NCBI GenBank assembly: GCA_022728415.1
Contig: JAIJJM010000056.1
Location: 1 to 9,444 of the forward strand
Direction: 5' to 3'
DNA length: 9,444 bases
Origin: Collinsella sp.
GTDB taxonomy: Bacteria > Actinomycetota > Coriobacteriia > Coriobacteriales > Coriobacteriaceae
Shown: positions 5,974-9,444 of the stretch, one piece after another
How positions within the stretch are numbered: the first letter of the stretch is position 1
Layout of the letters: each line of letters starts with the position of its first letter
Position numbers and translations under genes: made by a program
The notes under the pieces: generated by a model
Told to the model about the DNA's origin: nothing
The model's database searches: none
The model's input: only the letters and a program-made list of their open reading frames with translations

Positions 5974-6001
5974 GGTTCGACCCCTAGCTAGGGCTCGAAC
6001 C
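5974..6001 (-). other. 28-nt near-perfect palindrome between EIIA and EIIB
   Basis: GGTTCGA (5974-5980) pairs with TCGAACC (5995-6001), and the inside (CCCTAGCTAGGG) is itself palindromic; only one position pair (5981/5994) fails. No T tract follows on the minus strand, so it is not an intrinsic terminator. It probably forms an intercistronic stem that affects EIIA versus EIIB levels. GGTTCGA resembles a tRNA T-loop but no tRNA can be folded around it. Confidence 0.65.
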
Positions 6002-6009
6002 AGAACTAA

Positions 6010-6429
6010 CTAGAAATCTTCTTCCTCGGCGCCGGCAAGCATGTCCGCCGCCTCGCAAAGCTGAATAAACGAACGCGATCCCTCGACCGCGGCTTTGGCC
6101 TTGTCCGCATCCAGGGAGTCCAGCTGTGTAACCATTTCCACCAGCAGCGGCAAGTTCATTCCGGCGATCAACGTAAACGATTCGGCAGTCTGCCTCTGTA
6201 TGAATTCGTTGCTTACAGAGCCGCCAAAGATGTCAGTCACGACAAACCAAGAGTCGGCAGGATCCTTCGCCTCCACCCATGCATCAATCAACGCCGCGAC
6301 ATCCCTTGAGTCGTCATCGACATAGGCGCACAGGCACTCGATTCGGTCGTCGGTACCCATCAGAATCTCCAGAGAGCTTTTCATACCTTGGGCGAGATAA
6401 CCATGACTCGCTAGCAATATCTTATTCAT
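6010..6429 (-). CDS. PTS mannose/fructose family, EIIA phosphocarrier
   Basis: A 139-residue cytosolic EIIA (PTS EIIA-Man fold) that accepts phosphate from HPr. H9 in LLASHGYLAQG is the phospho-histidine, and D66 in VTDIFGGSVSNE (64-75) is the conserved acidic partner followed by GGS. The length fits a free-standing EIIA. The start ATG at 6429 has GGAG 4 nt upstream. The C-terminus, AGAEEEDF, ends in the same five residues as EIIC of this locus, although here the codons do not serve as the next gene's ribosome binding site. It is separated from the upstream GntR gene by 132 nt that hold a likely own promoter with an imperfect palindrome. Confidence 0.94.
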   Translation of the reverse strand: MNKILLASHGYLAQGMKSSLEILMGTDDRIECLCAYVDDDSRDVAALIDAWVEAKDPADSWFVVTDIFGGSVSNEFIQRQTAESFTLIAGMNLPLLVEMVTQLDSLDADKAKAAVEGSRSFIQLCEAADMLAGAEEEDF

Positions 6430-6449
6430 AGTTCTCCAATATCAATAAG

Positions 6450-6486
6450 ACGTACTATATTGTCATAACAAAGTATATTAGCAATC
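6450..6486 (-). promoter_or_regulatory. Candidate EIIA promoter with GntR-type operator
   Basis: On the minus strand the imperfect palindrome TTGTTATGACAA (6471-6460; 10 of 12 positions symmetric) lies directly before TATAGT (6459-6454), a -10-like hexamer; TTGCTA lies 19 nt upstream as a poor -35. The palindrome resembles TTGTatatACAA operators of HutC/TreR-type GntR regulators. The plus-strand octamer TATATTGT (6456-6463) recurs at 7314-7321 upstream of the GntR gene itself. The rest of the 6430-6561 gap shows only a weak 6-bp stem near 6535-6552. Confidence 0.4.
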
Positions 6487-6561
6487 TCCACCTACGCGGT
6501 GTGTCAATTTTCCAAATCCGCGAACGGTAACAATTGGTCGGTAAACCAATCTATCTCTAAT

Positions 6562-7266
6562 TTACAAATAGAACTTCAGTCGCTCGGTGCAGTACACCTG
6601 ACGGGAGATGAAAAGCGGCTCGCCGCTTGGAGCATAACGTCTATCGACAAACAGAAGCAGCGAAGAGTCCAGCTCCACGTTAAGGTATGCCGCCTCAAGC
6701 TCGCTCGCATAGCAGACCTCGAGCGTACGCGTGTTTGGACCCATCTTGATCCCCTGGCGATCGAGTACCGCCATCAGCGAATCCTCGAGGGATTCATGCT
6801 CCAAAAAAGAAAGCGCAGCGGAATAGCTATTGGTTTCCAGCATCGTGGGCTTGCCATCCACAAGGCGCAGACGACGACTACGCAATACCTTTTGAGTATC
6901 GTCTACGCCCAGGAACTTCGCGTCTCGCAGGTTTGGGAAGTCCCAGCCCATTTCGAGAACCCTGGTAGACGCCTGTTTTCCCGCAAGCTGGCACGAATGG
7001 GTAAAGCTCTCACGGTCGTCCGCGGCATACATCTGTGTGTCCGACGAAACGAACGTGCCCTTGCCGCGGGCCCTCTCAACAAGCCCAGCATCTTCCATTT
7101 CTTTAATTGCGGAGCGAACCGTTATTCGGCTCACGCCAAATTGCTCGATAAGCTCCGTCTCGGTCGGGAGCTTATCTCCCGGGCGGTACGTGCCGTTGGC
7201 GATCGAATCAGAAAGCGCACGAACAATCTGTTTGTACAGGGGGATAACGCTATTTGCTTCAACCAT
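6562..7266 (-). CDS. GntR family (HutC/UTRA subfamily) transcriptional regulator
   Basis: A 234-residue regulator if started at the ATG at 7266 (AAAGG 10 nt upstream); the ATG at 7275 would add three residues but sits right against that site. The N-terminal GntR winged helix covers about 8-75: VIPLYKQIVRALSDSI, then PGDKLPTETELIEQFGVS, RITVRSAIKEMEDAGLVER and GKGTF. The C-terminal part (about 95-234) looks like the UTRA ligand-binding domain, with DGKPTMLETNSY and LDSSLLLFVDRRY, then GEPLFISRQVY near the end. UTRA domains usually bind phosphorylated sugars or related small molecules, so the phosphorylated substrate of this locus is the natural effector. It heads the phosphotransferase genes in the same orientation and is divergent from the M16C gene. 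It is likely a local repressor, possibly autoregulated. Confidence 0.93.
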   Translation of the reverse strand: MVEANSVIPLYKQIVRALSDSIANGTYRPGDKLPTETELIEQFGVSRITVRSAIKEMEDAGLVERARGKGTFVSSDTQMYAADDRESFTHSCQLAGKQASTRVLEMGWDFPNLRDAKFLGVDDTQKVLRSRRLRLVDGKPTMLETNSYSAALSFLEHESLEDSLMAVLDRQGIKMGPNTRTLEVCYASELEAAYLNVELDSSLLLFVDRRYAPSGEPLFISRQVYCTERLKFYL

Positions 7267-7313
7267 ATCAACCATACCTTTACAAGGAATCAGCAGTTTA
7301 TAGATAGATGACT

Positions 7314-7329
7314 TATATTGTATTAGAAC
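7314..7329. promoter_or_regulatory. Possible autoregulatory site upstream of the GntR gene
   Basis: TATATTGTATTAGAAC shares TATATTGT and the following TA spacing with the candidate operator before EIIA. It lies about 50 nt upstream of the GntR start in an AT-rich patch (about 7290-7360), in contrast to the GC-rich remainder of the 7267-7546 gap. No confident -35/-10 pair for the GntR gene was found. The palindrome CCTAGCTAGG at 7426-7435 is the only other structure noticed in this part. Confidence 0.25.
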
Positions 7330-7488
7330 TTTTTAGGAGTCCATATATTTCCTAAATGATTCGGTAAACGGGGTGTTGTTTCACTTTAGCGGGGTGCAGC
7401 GGCTACCCGCGGCATTCGTTATCAACCTAGCTAGGCTAGTCCACCCACATCGTCTTCAGTTCGCTGCAGAGCCGCGGCCCCATATGGG

Positions 7489-7540
7489 TATACTCTCGAG
7501 GATTCGACTCGATTCGCCCCCGCTGGGGCGTCAAAGGAGA
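7489..7540 (+). promoter_or_regulatory. Candidate -10 and ribosome binding site of the M16C gene
   Basis: TATACT (7489-7494) fits a -10 box, with only a poor -35 (TGCAGA, 18 nt upstream). A strong ribosome binding site, AAAGGAG (7533-7539), lies 7 nt before the ATG at 7547 and fixes the start. The leader would be about 45 nt. Confidence 0.4.
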
Positions 7541-7546
7541 CTGCAT

Positions 7547-9444
7547 ATGCCCACTACCTCAACCGACCCGCGCGCCGCTGCCGCCGCGCTGCTGGTGCCC
7601 GGTACCACCTGCCACGGTTTTGCCGTCGAGCGCTGCGAGACCGTGCCCGAGCTCGATTCGGACGCCTACGTGCTGCGCCACACCGCATCGGGCGCTCGCC
7701 TGCTGTACCTGGCATGCGACGATGAGAACAAGGCCTTTGCCATTGGCTTTAAGACGCCGCCGGCCGATTCCACCGGCGTGTTCCATATTCTTGAGCACTC
7801 GGTGCTGTGCGGATCGGCCAAGTTTCCCGTCAAGGAGCCGTTTGTCGACCTGATCAAGAGCTCCATGCAGACGTTCCTCAACGCCATGACCTACCCCGAC
7901 AAGACCATCTACCCCGTTGCCACCACCAACGAGCAGGATCTGTACAACCTGATGGATGTGTACCTGGACGCGGTGTTCAACCCGGCCATCTACACCAAGC
8001 CCACCATTTTTGAGCAGGAGGGCTGGCATTACGAGCTGGACCTGTCGAAGGGCGTCGAGGACGAGGGCGGCAGCTCCGCGAGCCTGCGCGAGGGCACGCT
8101 GCGTTATAACGGCGTGGTGTTCAACGAGATGAAGGGCGCGCTGTCCGACCCCATGAGCGTGCTGGACGACGCCGTCAACGCCGCGCTCTATCCCGACACC
8201 GCCTATGCGCACGAGAGCGGCGGCGATCCGCGCGCGATTCCCGCGCTCACCTACGAGCAGTTCCTGGATACGCACGCGCGCCACTACAATCCTTCCAACT
8301 CTTATATAACGCTCTACGGCGACCTGGACGTGGACCGCGCACTGGCGTTTTTGGACGAGCGCTATCTGTCGCAGCCGAGTGCCGCGAGCCGCCGCATGGA
8401 CGCCGCCGTCGCCGCCGGCGAGGACCCGTCCACGCTGGCGCCCAATCCACTGGGTGTGCAGGCGCCCGTGGCCTGCGAGTATAAGCGCGTCGAGATGACA
8501 ACCACGCCCGAGAACGCCCTGGTGGGCCTGGGCCTGGTGCTGGGCAGCGCGCTCGACCGCAAGCGCACGATCGCGGCGGATATCTTGTTCGAGGCGTTGC
8601 TGGGCTCCAACGAGGCCCCGGTTAAAAAGGCCATTCTGGCGGCGGGTCTGGGCGGCAACGTGGTGAGCTACACCGCGGCCGAGTGCCTGCAGCCCTACGA
8701 GCTCATCATGCTGCAAAACGCGCAGCCCGGCGTGGCGCGCGAGCTGCGCCGCGTGTTCCAGGACGCCTGCCACGACCTGTGCGAGCACGGCATTCCGCGC
8801 GAGCGCCTGGAAGCTATCATCAGCAGCAACGAGTATGACCTGCGCCAGCGCGACTATGGCATCGCCGACGGCGTGGCCATTGCGTGCGACGCGTTGAGCA
8901 CCTGGCTTTACGATGACGACGCCGCGACGCTGGCGCTCAAGTACGGCCCGGTGTACGAGGAGCTGCGTGGCGAGCTGGACGGCAGATACTTTGAGGACCT
9001 GCTGCGCGAGCTCGTGCTGGAGAACGACCACATGGCGCTGGTCGAGCTGGTTCCGGTAGACGCTGCCGAGGGCGCGGAGGGCGCCGAAGCTGCCGAGCTG
9101 GCTGCCAAGCGCAACACCATGACCGATGCCGAGCTGGCCGATGTGGTCGAGCGTACGGCCGTACTGCGTGCCGCGCAGGAGGCCGAGGACACGCCCGAGG
9201 ACAAGGCCACGCTGCCGCGCCTGCGCGTGTCCGACATTGGCGAGGCGCGCCCCGAGCCGCCGCTCGTCGTGGACACGACTGCGCCCATCCCGTGCCTCAC
9301 CCACGACATTCCCACCAACCGCCTGGCCTACGCCATGCAGTACTTCGACCTGAGCTGCGTCGCATTTGAGGACCTGCCCTACGTGACCCTGCTCTGCCGC
9401 CTGCTCAAGCAGCTGCCCACGCGCGAGCATTCGGCCGACGAACT
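7547..9444 (+). CDS. M16C family zinc metallopeptidase (presequence protease type), 5' two thirds
   Basis: The frame opens at ATG 7547 and remains open for 632 codons to the window edge; M16C proteins are usually about 950-1000 residues, so roughly a third is missing. The inverted zinc motif HxxEH is H80-I-L-E83-H84 in GVFHILEHSVLCGS, and E194 in FNEMKGALSDP is the expected third zinc ligand. KEPFVDLIKSSMQTFLNAMTYPD (split here as KEPFVDLIKSSM and QTFLNAMTYPD, about 96-118) and QEGWHYEL (157-164) are typical of the presequence protease (PreP/Cym1) branch. Residues about 520-590 form an Ala/Glu-rich charged linker, expected between the two halves of the clam-shell. No signal peptide is seen, so it is probably cytosolic and degrades peptides. 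It is divergent from the GntR gene and functionally unrelated to the sugar locus. Confidence 0.93.
   Translation, partial: MPTTSTDPRAAAAALLVPGTTCHGFAVERCETVPELDSDAYVLRHTASGARLLYLACDDENKAFAIGFKTPPADSTGVFHILEHSVLCGSAKFPVKEPFVDLIKSSMQTFLNAMTYPDKTIYPVATTNEQDLYNLMDVYLDAVFNPAIYTKPTIFEQEGWHYELDLSKGVEDEGGSSASLREGTLRYNGVVFNEMKGALSDPMSVLDDAVNAALYPDTAYAHESGGDPRAIPALTYEQFLDTHARHYNPSNSYITLYGDLDVDRALAFLDERYLSQPSAASRRMDAAVAAGEDPSTLAPNPLGVQAPVACEYKRVEMTTTPENALVGLGLVLGSALDRKRTIAADILFEALLGSNEAPVKKAILAAGLGGNVVSYTAAECLQPYELIMLQNAQPGVARELRRVFQDACHDLCEHGIPRERLEAIISSNEYDLRQRDYGIADGVAIACDALSTWLYDDDAATLALKYGPVYEELRGELDGRYFEDLLRELVLENDHMALVELVPVDAAEGAEGAEAAELAAKRNTMTDAELADVVERTAVLRAAQEAEDTPEDKATLPRLRVSDIGEARPEPPLVVDTTAPIPCLTHDIPTNRLAYAMQYFDLSCVAFEDLPYVTLLCRLLKQLPTREHSADE

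Noticed and set aside
5974..6001. tRNA T-arm-like GGTTCGA sequence
   Set aside because: Only the heptamer resembles a T-loop; the flanks form a symmetrical palindrome and no acceptor, D or anticodon arms can be drawn.
6535..6552. Terminator after the GntR gene (ATTGGT...ACCAAT stem)
   Set aside because: The stem is only 6 bp and is followed by TGTTACC on the minus strand with no T tract, so read-through into EIIA remains possible.
7559..9430. 623-codon open frame on the minus strand
   Set aside because: It lies opposite the M16C gene, which has the zinc motif HxxEH, a strong ribosome binding site and family blocks. The antisense frame is open because the sense codons are strongly C/G-ending; its protein is a low-complexity V/G/R/L/Q composition with no recognisable domain.

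Overview
The window looks like chromosomal DNA of a high-GC, gut-associated actinobacterium, most likely a Collinsella-type member of the Coriobacteriia. This is inferred from the strongly C/G-ending codons in the coding regions, a mannose-family (EIIA/EIIB/EIIC/EIID) sugar phosphotransferase locus, a GntR/HutC regulator, a large M16C metalloprotease and a stand-alone PilZ protein. The taxon rests on general impression, not on a marker gene.

Layout from left to right. (1) 1-395, minus strand: 5' part of a YcgR-like PilZ (c-di-GMP receptor) protein that runs off the left edge. (2) 629-2104, minus strand: a Schlafen/AlbA_2 plus HATPase_c_4 plus winged-helix predicted regulator (COG2865 type). 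It lies between two near-identical 31-nt direct repeats (558-588 and 2415-2445). Its upstream region holds two related long inverted repeats placed either side of a candidate promoter. (3) 2453-7266, all minus strand: a sugar-uptake locus. In transcription order it is a GntR regulator, EIIA, EIIB, an intrinsic terminator, a new promoter, a FrlB/FraB-like SIS-domain deglycase, EIIC, EIID, and a closing intrinsic terminator. (4) 7547-9444, plus strand: an M16C (presequence-protease type) zinc metallopeptidase that runs off the right edge, divergent from the GntR gene.

How the genes work together. EIIA and EIIB would relay phosphate from HPr to a substrate carried by the EIIC/EIID membrane complex. 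The SIS enzyme keeps the Glu...His pair (E227, H243, 16 residues apart) that I recall as catalytic in FraB/FrlB, and it matches FrlB closely at the C-terminus from memory. The best working hypothesis is therefore uptake and phosphorylation of an Amadori compound (fructoselysine, glucoselysine or a similar fructosamine), then cleavage to a hexose 6-phosphate and the free amine. The GntR protein is the natural local regulator, and AT-rich imperfect palindromes overlie the candidate EIIA and deglycase promoters. Intercistronic hairpins (5974-6001, 4177-4215) and an internal terminator (5383-5413) suggest the cytosolic phosphocarriers, deglycase and membrane subunits are made in unequal amounts.

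Two real genes (PilZ and M16C) are open at the window edges. The long open frames lying opposite the deglycase and the M16C gene are codon-bias shadows and are not annotated.
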